Shown here: positions 16,756 to 26,389 of the stretch, in pieces
Layout of the letters: every line of letters begins with the position of its first letter
How positions within the stretch are numbered: position 1 is the stretch's first letter
NCBI GenBank assembly: GCA_023418595.1
Contig: JAEZZI010000026.1
Span: 1-64,000 of the forward strand
Source: Pseudomonadota bacterium
GTDB taxonomy: Bacteria > Pseudomonadota > Alphaproteobacteria > Sphingomonadales > Sphingomonadaceae
Direction of reading: 5' to 3'
DNA length: 64,000 bases
Program-made: the position numbers and the translations under genes
Notes under the pieces: model-generated
The model's input: the letters and a program-made list of their open reading frames with translations, nothing else
What the model was told of the DNA's origin: nothing
Databases searched by the model: none

Positions 16756-17331
16756 TCAGCCGCGATTGGGCTCGACCCAGCCTATGGTTCCGTCGTGGCG
16801 CCGATAGACCATATTGAACGCGCCCGTCCCGCTATTTTTGAACAACAGCGCATTGGTGTTGCGCAGATCGAGCATCATCACCGCGTCGGACACGCTGGCA
16901 TCGGGCACGTCGACGCGGGTTTCCGCGATGATCAGCGGCGCGTCATCGGCCTCTTCCTCTTCTGCGCCGCCACCGAAAACGGTGTATCCGGCGTTGTCGA
17001 GCCCCTCGAGTTCGATCGGCGCCTGCGCGCTCGATTTGCGATCCTTCAGGCGGCGCATATAACGACGGAGTTGCTTTTCGATCTTGTCGGCGGCGCCGTC
17101 GAACGCCGCATGCGCGTTCTGCGCGCTGTCCGACGCCTTCAGCACCAGCCCCTGCATCACATGCGCGACGATGTCGCAGGTGAAGCTGTCATGCGGGCCT
17201 TTCCCGAAAATCGCGTGCGCCGAGATCGCACGCGAGAAATATTTGTCGGCAATCCCCTGGAGGCGGTCCTGGACGTGAGTCTTGAGCGCTTCGCCCGTAT
17301 CGACCTGATGTCCCGAGACGCGGATTTCCAT
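16756..17331 (-). CDS. hpf: ribosome hibernation promoting factor HPF, long form
   Basis: A 191-residue long-form HPF. The N-terminal S30AE domain (about residues 1-105, starting MEIRVSGHQVDTGEALK) binds the ribosomal A and P sites. A linker with an acidic EEEEADD run leads to the C-terminal dimerisation domain (about 135-191, VSDAVMMLDLRNTNALLFKNS), which joins two 70S ribosomes into 100S particles in stationary phase. A perfect AGGAGG lies 6 bases before the ATG, the strongest SD seen in this part of the window. Followed by ptsN. Confidence 0.95.
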   Translation of the reverse strand: MEIRVSGHQVDTGEALKTHVQDRLQGIADKYFSRAISAHAIFGKGPHDSFTCDIVAHVMQGLVLKASDSAQNAHAAFDGAADKIEKQLRRYMRRLKDRKSSAQAPIELEGLDNAGYTVFGGGAEEEEADDAPLIIAETRVDVPDASVSDAVMMLDLRNTNALLFKNSGTGAFNMVYRRHDGTIGWVEPNRG

Positions 17332-17398
17332 GTTTTTACCTCCTAATGTGAACGTCGCGATGCGGTCCCTTGGGGACGAACATCGAACGTCCAACGCA

Positions 17399-18088
17399 TC
17401 AACCGGATGCGGCGGTCCCCCACAACGAATCTTTCAGTCCCGCGACGAAGGCGGCGTGGCGCGCCAGTTCGGCCTCGCTGACCGCGAACACGCGCGGCGG
17501 CCGCACCGCGCGCTGGACGGTGACGGTCGATGCGGCGATTTCCTCGACCACCGCCTCGGCCAGCCCCAGCCCGATCTGGCGCCCGCCCATCAGCTCGACA
17601 TAGACCTGCGCCAGCAGCTGCGCGTCGAGCAGCGCGCCGTGGAGCACGCGGTGGCTGCGGTCGATGCCATAGCGGTTGCACAGCGCGTCCAGCGTGTGCT
17701 TGGCGCCCGGATGGCGGCTGCGCGCGATCAGCAGCGTATCGACCATCCGGTCCATCGCGACGACCGGACGGCCGCACAGTTTCAGCTCGCCGTTCAGAAA
17801 TCCCATGTCGAAACTGGCATTGTGCGCGATCAGCGGACAATCGCCCAGAAATTCGAGCAGCGCATCGCAGATGTCGGCAAACAGCGGCTTGTCCGACAGG
17901 AACGCCTCCGACAGCCCGTGCACCGCCTGCGCCTCGGGCGGCATCGACCGCTCGGGGTTCACATAGGCGTGGAAGGTGCGTCCGGTCTCGACCCGGTTGA
18001 TCAACTCGATACAGCCGATCTCGACCAGCCGGTCGCCCCCCGAGAAGCTCAATCCCGTGGTTTCGGTGTCGAAGATGATTTCGCGCAT
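17399..18088 (-). CDS. dnaQ: DNA polymerase III subunit epsilon
   Basis: A 229-residue proofreading 3'-5' exonuclease of the replicative polymerase. The DEDDh residues are visible: D7 and E9 in FDTETTG, the Asp in HNASFDMGF, and the His and Asp in HGALLDAQLLAQVY. The ATG at 18088 is placed at MREIIFDTETTG; the frame is open further upstream but the extension overlaps coaE. It is the last member of the ppsR-maf-aroE-coaE-dnaQ cluster that borders the origin in many alphaproteobacteria. Confidence 0.96.
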   Translation of the reverse strand: MREIIFDTETTGLSFSGGDRLVEIGCIELINRVETGRTFHAYVNPERSMPPEAQAVHGLSEAFLSDKPLFADICDALLEFLGDCPLIAHNASFDMGFLNGELKLCGRPVVAMDRMVDTLLIARSRHPGAKHTLDALCNRYGIDRSHRVLHGALLDAQLLAQVYVELMGGRQIGLGLAEAVVEEIAASTVTVQRAVRPPRVFAVSEAELARHAAFVAGLKDSLWGTAASG

Positions 18089-18096
18089 GGGTGGGA

Positions 18097-18690
18097 TTAT
18101 CGGCCTGCTTCGCTCAACAGGCAAGCGATCAGCGCACGAACCTGCTCGCGCGTCTGCGCCAGGTCGGTGCCGGTGTCGATGATGTGATCGGCGCGCGCGC
18201 GCTTGTCCGCATCGGGGGTCTGTTTGTCGAGGATCGTCAGGAACTTGGGCAGGGTCATCCCCGGCCGCGCGAGCACCCGGTCGCGCTGGGTCTGCTCGTC
18301 GGCCGACACGACGACGATACGATCGACATGCGCCGCACCCCCGGTTTCGAACAATAAGGGGATGTCGAGCACCACGATCGGCGCTGTTCCGTGCGAATCG
18401 ATGAAGCGCCGCCGCGCCTCTCCCACAGCGGGATGGACGATCGCCTCCAGCTTCCTCATCGCCGCATCGTCGCCGAACACCCGCGCGCCCAGCGCCTGGC
18501 GATCGACGCCGCGCGGCCCCGTGGTGCCGGGAAAATGCCGCTCGATCTCCGCGACCACCGCGCCGCCCGGACCCTGCAATTCGTGCACCGCGTCGTCGGC
18601 GTCGAACACGGGCACGCCTTCGTCGCGGAACATCTGCGCGACGGTCGATTTGCCCATGCCGATGGAGCCGGTGAGGCCGATGGTAATCAT
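18097..18690 (-). CDS. coaE: dephospho-CoA kinase
   Basis: A 197-residue P-loop kinase that makes CoA from dephospho-CoA, the last step of the pathway. The Walker A GSIGMGKSTV is near residues 8-17, DADDAVHEL follows, and the lid region with DIPLLFETGG is typical. Its ATG overlaps the aroE stop by 4 bp (ATGA). Eight bases separate its stop from the dnaQ start. Confidence 0.96.
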   Translation of the reverse strand: MITIGLTGSIGMGKSTVAQMFRDEGVPVFDADDAVHELQGPGGAVVAEIERHFPGTTGPRGVDRQALGARVFGDDAAMRKLEAIVHPAVGEARRRFIDSHGTAPIVVLDIPLLFETGGAAHVDRIVVVSADEQTQRDRVLARPGMTLPKFLTILDKQTPDADKRARADHIIDTGTDLAQTREQVRALIACLLSEAGR

Positions 18691-19505
18691 GACGTCAGCC
18701 TCCGCCGCAATTCGCGTTCATCGGCGTCGCCGCGCGGCGGCGCTTGCCCGAAAAACAGCTCGAACGCCGCCGCCGCCTGACCGATCAGCATTTCCAGCCC
18801 GTCGATCGTGGCGAGTTCGCGCGCGCGTGCGGCGGCAAGCAACGGCGTCTCCAGCGGCGAATAGACGATGTCATACACCACCGCATCCTCGGGCAGCGAC
18901 GACAGGTCGGGCGACAGCGCAGGCTGCCCCGCCATGCCGAGCGCGCTGGCGTTCACCACCAATGCGACCGGGGGCAGGGGGGCATCGACCGACACCACAT
19001 CGCCCTTCAGCCCGAAGGTCGCGAGCAGCCCCGCCGCCTTTAGCGGATTGCGCGCGAACATCGTCACCGCGCCGACCCGCATCTGTTTGAGCGCGAACAG
19101 CACCGCGCGCGCCGCACCGCCCGATCCGTAAAGCGCGACCGGCGCGCCTTCGAGGTCGAAATCGCCAAGCGGGGCATAGAATCCGGCCGCATCGGTATTG
19201 GTCCCGATGAGCGACCCGTCGCGCTGACGCAGAATCGTGTTCATCGCCCCGATCGATCCGCGCACATCGCCCGGATCGTCGACCAGATCCATCACCGCCA
19301 GCTTGTGCGGCATGGTCACGCTGCACCCGCGCCAGTCGGCATCGTCGCGGCGGCGGGCGATATAGTCGGCCAGCCCTTCCGCGGTGACATGCGTCGCGCG
19401 ATACTCCGCCTTCAGCCCCAGCCGCTCGATCCAGTATCCGTGGATCAGCGGCGATTTGGACTGGGCGATCGGATCGCCGATCACTTCTGCAAAGGGCTTC
19501 GTCAT
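18687..19505 (-). CDS. aroE: shikimate dehydrogenase (NADP+)
   Basis: A 272-residue enzyme that reduces 3-dehydroshikimate in aromatic amino-acid synthesis. The N-terminal substrate domain starts AEVIGDPIAQSKSPLIHGYWI with the catalytic Lys in VTMPHKLAVMD. The Rossmann motif GSGGAARAVLFAL follows near residue 130. The ATG at 19505 overlaps the maf stop (ATGA) and marks the family N-terminus; the frame is open further upstream inside maf but that is not coding. Confidence 0.95.
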   Translation of the reverse strand: MTKPFAEVIGDPIAQSKSPLIHGYWIERLGLKAEYRATHVTAEGLADYIARRRDDADWRGCSVTMPHKLAVMDLVDDPGDVRGSIGAMNTILRQRDGSLIGTNTDAAGFYAPLGDFDLEGAPVALYGSGGAARAVLFALKQMRVGAVTMFARNPLKAAGLLATFGLKGDVVSVDAPLPPVALVVNASALGMAGQPALSPDLSSLPEDAVVYDIVYSPLETPLLAAARARELATIDGLEMLIGQAAAAFELFFGQAPPRGDADERELRRRLTS

Positions 19506-20098
19506 GACGCCAATATGCCCCGAACGCGCAGAAAATCGAGCACCGGGAACAGCGGCATCCCCAATATCGTGAAATGGCTTCCCTCGGTCCGCGCGAACAG
19601 CTGCACTCCCGGTCCTTCGATGCGGAAACATCCGACGCAGCCCGCAATCGCAGGCCATTCGGCGTCGAGATAAGTCTGGATGAAGCCGTCCGACAGCGCG
19701 CGGACGTGCAGTTTGGCGATATCGACGTGCCGCCACACCGGCCGCCCGCCCTCGGCAATCACCGCGGCGGAAATCAGGCGATGGGTCTTGCCCGACATCG
19801 CCTTCAGATGCCGCTCGGCATCCTCGCGCGTCTCCGGCTTGTCGAGCAACGTCCCATCGTCCAGCACCACGATCGAATCGCTGCCCAGCACCAGATCGGA
19901 TGGATGGCGCATCGATACTTTCATTGCCTTCAGTTCGGCCAGCGCATCGGCGGTGTCGCGGGGACTGGTTCCCACCTCCGCCAGCGCCGCCTTCGCTGCC
20001 TCTTCGTCCGCCCCGCTCGCCTCGGCGACGAAGGGCACCCCCGCATCGCCGAGCATCGCCTTTCGCGACGCGCTGTTCGATGCCAGGATCAACCTCAT
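19502..20098 (-). CDS. maf: Maf family nucleotide pyrophosphatase
   Basis: A 198-residue Maf/YceF-type house-cleaning pyrophosphatase that hydrolyses non-canonical or modified nucleoside triphosphates. It begins at MRLILASNSASRKAML, and has the catalytic Asp-containing LGSDSIVVLDD and SGKTHRLISA, both family hallmarks. The ATG at 20098 overlaps the ppsR stop by 4 bp. Confidence 0.94.
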   Translation of the reverse strand: MRLILASNSASRKAMLGDAGVPFVAEASGADEEAAKAALAEVGTSPRDTADALAELKAMKVSMRHPSDLVLGSDSIVVLDDGTLLDKPETREDAERHLKAMSGKTHRLISAAVIAEGGRPVWRHVDIAKLHVRALSDGFIQTYLDAEWPAIAGCVGCFRIEGPGVQLFARTEGSHFTILGMPLFPVLDFLRVRGILAS

Positions 20099-20910
20099 GC
20101 GCTTGCCGCCTTGCGCTCGCCGCACAGGGTGATGATCGCCGCCGCCGTCTCCTCGATCGAGCGCCGCGTCACGTCGATCACCGGCCAGTCATTGTCGGCG
20201 AACATCCGCCGCGCATAGGCGACCTCGGCCTTGACCGCGTCCTGATCGACATAGCTGGTCTCGGTTTCCTCGTTCAACGACAGCAACCGGTTGCGGCGCA
20301 CCTGGATCAGCCGGTCGGCGCTGGTGGTCAGCCCCACGACCAGCGGTTTTTTCAGCTCATAGAGCTTGGCCGGCGGCGGGCTTTCCACCACGATCGGAAT
20401 GTTCGCGGTCTTGAACCCCCGATTGGCGAGATAGATCGAGGTCGGCGTCTTCGACGTGCGCGACACCCCCGCCAGCACGATATCGGCTTCCTCCCAATTC
20501 TCCCAATTGACGCCGTCGTCATGCGCGATGGTGAACTGGATCGCATCGACCCGTGCGAAATAGGCGGCGTCGAGGACGTGCTGGCGACCGGGCCGCGCCT
20601 TGGCTTCCTGGCCCAGCAGCATCGACAGCGCATTTGACACGCTGTCGAGCGGCGCGATCGCGGGCAGGCCCATCGCCGCGCACCGGCCCTCAAGCATCTC
20701 GCGGATCTGGCTGTTGACCAACGTGAACACCACCAGGCCCGGATTCTGGCCGATTTCCTGCAAGATCCGCTCGAGATGCGTTTCCGATCGCACCATCGGC
20801 CAGAAATGACGCACCGTCTCCACATCGTCGAACTGGGCGAGCGCCGCCTTGGCGATATTCTCCAGCGTCTCGCCGGTCGAATCCGACAACAAATGCAGGT
20901 GCAGCTTCAC
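20095..20910 (-). CDS. ppsR: pyruvate, water dikinase regulatory protein (DUF299, kinase/pyrophosphorylase)
   Basis: A 271-residue DUF299 protein. It has the N-terminal HLHLLSDSTGETLENIAKAA, the P-loop-like GVSRTSKTPTSIYLAN near residues 146-162, and VVGLTTSADRLIQVRRNRL. Characterised members phosphorylate and dephosphorylate PEP synthase or pyruvate phosphate dikinase, using ADP as phosphate donor. It is the first gene of the minus-strand cluster and corresponds to the gene next to oriC in Rickettsia and Caulobacter (RP001 type). Confidence 0.93.
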   Translation of the reverse strand: MKLHLHLLSDSTGETLENIAKAALAQFDDVETVRHFWPMVRSETHLERILQEIGQNPGLVVFTLVNSQIREMLEGRCAAMGLPAIAPLDSVSNALSMLLGQEAKARPGRQHVLDAAYFARVDAIQFTIAHDDGVNWENWEEADIVLAGVSRTSKTPTSIYLANRGFKTANIPIVVESPPPAKLYELKKPLVVGLTTSADRLIQVRRNRLLSLNEETETSYVDQDAVKAEVAYARRMFADNDWPVIDVTRRSIEETAAAIITLCGERKAASA

Positions 20911-21236
20911 ATCATCGCCCTTTTTTAAGGGATCGGGACAGGTCTGTGGAAAAGTCCGGGACAGCAGCTAGCGCAACCCCGTCGCCGCGCCAAGCCGGAG
21001 GGTGATCGTGGAAAAGCCCGCAATCCGTCCACAGCGCCGCGCACAGCCACGCGGTTCCTCCACAGCCTGTGGAAAACGGGGACGATGGTTTCGAATCGCA
21101 ATCGGTATCGAACGCTGCCGGGGTCAAGCTGTTGGCATTTCGGGCATGAACGCATAAGCCCCGGCATCCACGCGCCAACAACCACCACATCCTTCTTTTA
21201 TAGAATCTTCTATTGAAGAAGGGGGGAGCCGATCCG
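20911..21236. other. probable chromosomal replication origin (oriC)
   Basis: The divergent gap between ppsR and hemE is the ancestral alphaproteobacterial origin position. Three DnaA-box-like 9-mers with the same orientation lie at 20945-20953 (TGTGGAAAA), 21007-21015 (CGTGGAAAA) and 21068-21076 (TGTGGAAAA), spaced 62 and 61 bp. Each differs from TGTGGATAA by one or two bases. Two boxes in the opposite direction (CCGTCCACA at 21025, TCCTCCACA at 21056) add a palindrome CCACAGCCTGTGG at 21060-21072. GANTC methylation sites are at 21093 and 21203. An AT-rich stretch at 21191-21219 could be the unwinding element. The call rests on synteny plus boxes; no perfect DnaA box is present. Confidence 0.7.
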
Positions 21237-22301
21237 CTGACCGACCGTCCCGACACGTCTGTTTCACCCAAGCCCCTGTTCGCCACCTTGAGGGGTGAGC
21301 GGCAGGCGACGCCGCCCCTTTGGCTGATGCGCCAGGCGGGACGCTATCTCCCCGAATATCGCGCGCTCCGGGCGGAGAAGGGCGGGTTCCTCGCGCTGGT
21401 CGAGGACAGCGACGCCGCGGCCGAGGTCACGCTTCAGCCGATCCGCCGCTTCGGCTTCGACGGGTCTATCCTGTTTTCCGACATATTGATGATCCCGCGC
21501 GGACTGGGTCAGGATCTGTGGTTCGAAACCGGCGAAGGCCCGCGCCTCGCGCCGCTGATGGACAATGCCGCTGCGGTCGATGGCCTTGCCTATCGCCCCG
21601 ACGCGCTGGAGCCGGTCTATGGCACCGTTCGCCGGGTTGCCGCTGCCCTGCCGCCCGCGGTGACGTTTCTGGGCTTTGCAGGCTCTCCTTGGACGGTTGC
21701 GACCTATATGATCGCCGGGCAGGGGAGCCGCGAACAGGCCGCCGCGCGCCGCCTCGCCTATGCCGATCCCGGTCTGATGCAGGCGCTGATCGACAAGATC
21801 GTCGCCTCGACCGTCGATTATCTCGCGAAACAGGTCGAGGCCGGGGTGGAAGCGGTCCAACTGTTTGACAGCTGGGCCGGGAGTCTCTCGCCCGCGCAGT
21901 TCGAACGCTGGGTGATCGCGCCCAATGCGGCGATCGTGAGCCAATTGCGCGAACGCTGTCCGAACACCCCGATCATCGGTTTCCCGAAAGGCGCTGGCGG
22001 CAAGCTGGCGGCCTATGCCCGCGAAACCCGTGTCGATGCGATCGCACTCGACGAAAGCGTTGATCCCGTCTGGGCGGACGCGAACCTGCCGCCCGAACTG
22101 CCGGTACAGGGCAATCTCGACCCGCTCGCACTAATTGCGGGCGGCGAGACGCTGAACAGCGCGGTCGACCGCATCCTTGCCGCGTTTCCCACCCGCCCGC
22201 ATGTATTCAACCTGGGCCACGGCATCCAGCAGGACACCCCCATCGCCCATGTCGAAGCGTTGATCGCGCGGGTTCGGGGGATTACACCCGCGACAAGCTG
22301 A
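21237..22301 (+). CDS. hemE: uroporphyrinogen decarboxylase
   Basis: A 354-residue enzyme that decarboxylates uroporphyrinogen III to coproporphyrinogen III in heme synthesis. Hallmarks are PPLWLMRQAGRYLPEYRALR (substrate-binding Arg residues), ILFSDILMIPRGLGQDL with the catalytic-region Asp, and FNLGHGIQQDTP near the C-terminus. The start is unusual: no ATG or GTG is available. A strong GGGGGGAG at 21221-21228 sits 8 bases before a CTG at 21237, giving (M)TDRPDTSVSPKPL; a TTG at 21213 would bring in that SD itself and is less likely. First plus-strand gene beside the origin. Confidence 0.93.
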   Translation: MTDRPDTSVSPKPLFATLRGERQATPPLWLMRQAGRYLPEYRALRAEKGGFLALVEDSDAAAEVTLQPIRRFGFDGSILFSDILMIPRGLGQDLWFETGEGPRLAPLMDNAAAVDGLAYRPDALEPVYGTVRRVAAALPPAVTFLGFAGSPWTVATYMIAGQGSREQAAARRLAYADPGLMQALIDKIVASTVDYLAKQVEAGVEAVQLFDSWAGSLSPAQFERWVIAPNAAIVSQLRERCPNTPIIGFPKGAGGKLAAYARETRVDAIALDESVDPVWADANLPPELPVQGNLDPLALIAGGETLNSAVDRILAAFPTRPHVFNLGHGIQQDTPIAHVEALIARVRGITPATS

Positions 22302-22313
22302 ACCCGAACTCTC

Positions 22314-22412
22314 CCCGTTCGTGCTGAGCAGCGCCGCAGGCGCGTATCGAAGCACTGCCCTTCTTGGCACGAGAAAGAAGGACCGTGCTTCGACAAGCTC
22401 AGCACGAACGGG
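22314..22412. repeat. palindromic repeat with CCCGTTCGTGCTGAG ends
   Basis: The 15-base ends CCCGTTCGTGCTGAG (22314-22328) and CTCAGCACGAACGGG (22398-22412) are perfect inverted copies about 69 bases apart. The right half reads CTTCGACAAGCTCAGCACGAACGG, which joins features of two repeat families seen elsewhere in the window. It fills the hemE/hemJ gap. Confidence 0.75.
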
Positions 22413-22440
22413 ATAGGGACTAGATTGACGAAGGCGTACG

Positions 22441-22896
22441 ATGACCGGATTTCTGGGCAATGCCTATCTGTGGGTGAAGGCCGCCCATCTCATTTTCGTC
22501 ATCTTCTGGATGGCGGGGCTGTTCCTGTTCCCGCGCTATCTGGTCCATCATCAGGAAGGGCTCGCCGACCCCGCCGAGCCGCCGCGCTGGCTGGCGCGCG
22601 AGAAAAAGATGCGCGCCGTCATCCTGACTCCGTCGCTGGTGATGGTCTGGGTGCTGGGCCTTGCGCTCTCCGCCAATCTCGGGCTGTTCGACGGGCAAGC
22701 GGGGCTGGGCTGGCTGCACGCCAAGCTGCTGCTGGTGATCCTGCTGTCGGGCTATCACGGTTGGATGATCGGCTATGCAAGGAAGCTGGAGTCCGGCGAG
22801 CCGACGCTGCAACCGCGCCAGCTCCGCATGCTCAACGAAATCCCCGCGATCGGCGTGTCGCTGATCGTGGTCCTCGCGGTGGTCCGTCCCTTCTGA
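22441..22896 (+). CDS. hemJ: protoporphyrinogen oxidase HemJ
   Basis: A 151-residue inner-membrane protein with four hydrophobic segments and the HemJ/UPF0093 pattern: WVKAAHLIFVIFWMAGLFLFPRYLVHH with the conserved His near the start, and LHAKLLLVILLSGYHGWM near residue 100. HemJ oxidises protoporphyrinogen IX to protoporphyrin IX in organisms that lack HemG or HemY. Position after hemE supports the heme-pathway role. Confidence 0.93.
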   Translation: MTGFLGNAYLWVKAAHLIFVIFWMAGLFLFPRYLVHHQEGLADPAEPPRWLAREKKMRAVILTPSLVMVWVLGLALSANLGLFDGQAGLGWLHAKLLLVILLSGYHGWMIGYARKLESGEPTLQPRQLRMLNEIPAIGVSLIVVLAVVRPF

Positions 22897-23104
22897 AACA
22901 TTGAACCAACGGAAGCCAGGCCGGTGCCCCGCAAACCTCCCGGCTTGACTTGAGCCCGCGCGAATCCTAACTCGCGGACCAACGCCGCGCGGATCCGCAT
23001 CCGGGCGGTTCCCTCCTTCCAGCCTCGTTCGCGTGTTTCCCGACACCCGCAAACCGACGCCACCCTCCCCATAGCGCCGACCGGCGCCAATCGGACCGAC
23101 CGAT

Positions 23105-24361
<1,257 letters not shown>

Positions 24362-24410
24362 CCGGTTTCAGCGCGGCGACGCCCGCGTGCCCGAAACCGG
24401 TTCGGCCGGC

Positions 24411-24432
24411 GGGGTGGGCAAGGCCCCACCCC
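24411..24432. terminator. hairpin downstream of rho, no T-tract
   Basis: GGGGTGGG (24411-24418) pairs with CCCACCCC (24425-24432) over a six-base loop. Just before it, AACCGGTTTC at the rho stop (24360-24369) is inverted at 24393-24402. The two structures follow rho directly and may form its transcript end, but no U-run follows. Confidence 0.35.
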
Positions 24433-24571
24433 GACCGACGGCGCAGGCGAAGGCCTGTGCCGATCGTCCAAAGCAATCCCACCCCGTATAAATCCCGAAA
24501 ATCAAAGCCCCTCTTGACCCGGGCAACAGTTCGGGCATTGGCGAAACGATCGTCTGCAACAGGGAACCACC

Positions 24572-25264
24572 ATGCAGGAAATCTGGAATCACATCGTCAG
24601 CGACATGGCGACGCTGTTCGGCGGCGGCGGCGGCGACATCGGCGCCGCCTGGTTCGCCTTCGGTCAGGTGCTGCTGATCGACATCGTGCTGGCAGGCGAC
24701 AACGCCATCGTTATCGGCGCGCTGGCTGCGGGTTTGCCTGCCGATCAGCGTAAAAAAGTCATTCTGATCGGCATCGTTGCCGCGCTGGTGCTGCGCATCG
24801 GCTTTGCACTGGTCGTCACCCAGTTGATGCAGATCGTCGGTCTGATTTTTGCCGGGGGTATCTTGCTTGTGTGGGTGGCGTGGAAAATGTTCCGCGAACT
24901 GCGCCCCGCAGCTGGAACTAGTCATGGTTCGCCGGAGATTGTCGGTGACGAACATGCTGGCGTAAAGCCCGCCAAGAGCTTCGCCGCCGCTGCCTGGGCC
25001 GTCGCGGTAGCCGATGTGTCGATGAGCCTGGACAATGTGCTGGCGGTCGCCGGTGCTGCGCGCGACCATCCGGGCATCCTCATTGTCGGTCTTATCATCG
25101 CGGTCGCACTGATGGGCGTCGCGGCGAACATCATCGCCAAATATATCGAACGCTATCGCTGGATCGCGTGGATCGGCCTTTTGGTGATCCTCTATGTTGC
25201 CGGATCGATGATCTACACCGGCATCACCGATCAGGAAGTGGGCTTGATGACCCTCATCCCCTGA
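24572..25264 (+). CDS. TerC/YjbE family integral membrane protein
   Basis: A 230-residue membrane protein with about seven hydrophobic segments. The two TerC hallmark motifs are present: IDIVLAGDNAIVIGALAAGLP near residue 34 and VADVSMSLDNVLAVAGAARD near residue 147, each carrying the membrane-embedded acidic residue thought to bind a cation. Homologues export Mn2+ to load secreted enzymes or contribute to tellurite resistance. It ends 26 bp before a strong bidirectional terminator and is a single gene. Confidence 0.9.
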   Translation: MQEIWNHIVSDMATLFGGGGGDIGAAWFAFGQVLLIDIVLAGDNAIVIGALAAGLPADQRKKVILIGIVAALVLRIGFALVVTQLMQIVGLIFAGGILLVWVAWKMFRELRPAAGTSHGSPEIVGDEHAGVKPAKSFAAAAWAVAVADVSMSLDNVLAVAGAARDHPGILIVGLIIAVALMGVAANIIAKYIERYRWIAWIGLLVILYVAGSMIYTGITDQEVGLMTLIP

Positions 25265-25290
25265 TCGGGAAAGAGCGGGAGAAAAAATCA

Positions 25291-25324
25291 GGGGCGGTTC
25301 CCGTGCGGGAGCCGCCCCTTTTTT
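25291..25324. terminator. bidirectional intrinsic terminator between terC-like and DLH genes
   Basis: A 12-bp stem GGGGCGGTTCCC / GGGAGCCGCCCC (25291-25302, 25307-25318, one wobble) with loop GTGC is followed by TTTTTT at 25319-25324. On the other side AAAAAA at 25282-25287 gives a U-run for the minus strand. It serves both convergent genes. Confidence 0.9.
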
Positions 25325-25326
25325 GC

Positions 25327-26025
25327 TCAGCCCAGATGCTCGGCGAAAAACGCTTTTGTGCGCTCGTCCGCCAGCTTGGCCGCCGCTTCCGATCGCCGCT
25401 CGCCCGTCTCGGTCGCAAAGCCGTGATCCTCGCCCGGATAATCGTACAGCGTGACCCTGGGATGGTCGTCCAGCCCCTCGTGCATCTTCGCCTGGACCTC
25501 CGCCGGCACGAATCCGTCATCGCCCGCGATATGCAGCATCAAAGAACGCGCGATGGCGTTCTTCTCGCCCAGCAGTCCGTCGATGCCGACCGCATAATAG
25601 CCGACCGTCGCGTCCACATCGGTCCGCGCGGCGGTCATATAGGCCAGCCGCCCGCCCAGACAGTATCCGACCGCGCCGACCTTGCCGCCGCCGATCTGCG
25701 CGCGCGCCGCGCGAATCGTCGCTTCGATATCGGCGACGCCCTTGTCCTGGTCGAACTTGCCCATCAGCGTGAGCGCGGCGTCGAACTGAACTTTCACGTC
25801 GGGATCGAGCTGGACCCCCGGCTCCAGCCGCCAGAACAGGTCGGGCGCGATCGCCAGATACCCTTGTGCTGCCAGCCGGTCGCATTTCTGCCGGATGCCC
25901 GCATTGACCCCGAAAATCTCCTGGATGACGACGATCGCGGCTTTTGGTGCGGCATCCGGCCGCGCGACATAGGCGTCGAAACTCCCACTGCCGTCAATAG
26001 CGTCGATGCGGATGGTGTCGCTCAT
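25327..26025 (-). CDS. dienelactone hydrolase family protein
   Basis: A 232-residue alpha/beta hydrolase. The nucleophile is cysteine in GYCLGGRLAY (near residue 119), with acid AGDDGFVP and histidine GEDHGF, completing the Cys-Asp-His triad of the family. VVIQEIFGVNAGIRQKCDRLA is the usual oxyanion-region block. True dienelactone hydrolases act in chloroaromatic degradation, but most homologues have unknown ester substrates. The start at 26025 has AGGAGA 5 bases upstream; the frame continues further but lacks family similarity. No aromatic-degradation genes are nearby. Confidence 0.88.
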   Translation of the reverse strand: MSDTIRIDAIDGSGSFDAYVARPDAAPKAAIVVIQEIFGVNAGIRQKCDRLAAQGYLAIAPDLFWRLEPGVQLDPDVKVQFDAALTLMGKFDQDKGVADIEATIRAARAQIGGGKVGAVGYCLGGRLAYMTAARTDVDATVGYYAVGIDGLLGEKNAIARSLMLHIAGDDGFVPAEVQAKMHEGLDDHPRVTLYDYPGEDHGFATETGERRSEAAAKLADERTKAFFAEHLG

Positions 26026-26142
26026 GATATCTCCTGTGGGTTGCGGATCGAACGAAGTTGCCATGCAAACGCGCTCGCGTGCATAGAGTCCCATCAAGGC
26101 TAGCAGCGGGCACGCACCGCGCTCAAGCGGGAGACGAAGCCC

Positions 26143-26382
26143 ATGAAGATCAACGTCGAAGTCGATTGCACGCCCGAAGAAGCGCGGCGCGCGATGGGCC
26201 TGCCCGACTTCACCCCCGTCCACGACCATTATATCGGTATGTTATTGGAATCATTGGAGAAAGGGGCTAGCCCCGAGTTACTCGACCAGATGATGAAGAG
26301 CTGGGCGCCGATGGGCGAGGCGGGGCTAGGCATGTGGCGCCAACTGTTCGATCTGGCGGGCACGTCGTCGAAAAAAGGCTGA
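26143..26382 (+). CDS. DUF6489 family protein
   Basis: A 79-residue acidic protein, MKINVEVDCTPEEARRAMGLPDF at the N-terminus, with a helical C-terminal half (SWAPMGEAGLGMWRQLFDLA). It matches the small alphaproteobacterial DUF6489 family, which often precedes mnmE, as here (7 bp gap). The role is unknown. It is probably cotranscribed with mnmE. Confidence 0.82.
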   Translation: MKINVEVDCTPEEARRAMGLPDFTPVHDHYIGMLLESLEKGASPELLDQMMKSWAPMGEAGLGMWRQLFDLAGTSSKKG

Positions 26383-26389
26383 CGCGCGC

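Noticed and set aside
20911..21236. Small gene in the ppsR/hemE gap
   Set aside because: Short frames there show no conserved start or motif, and the DnaA-box pattern explains the region better.
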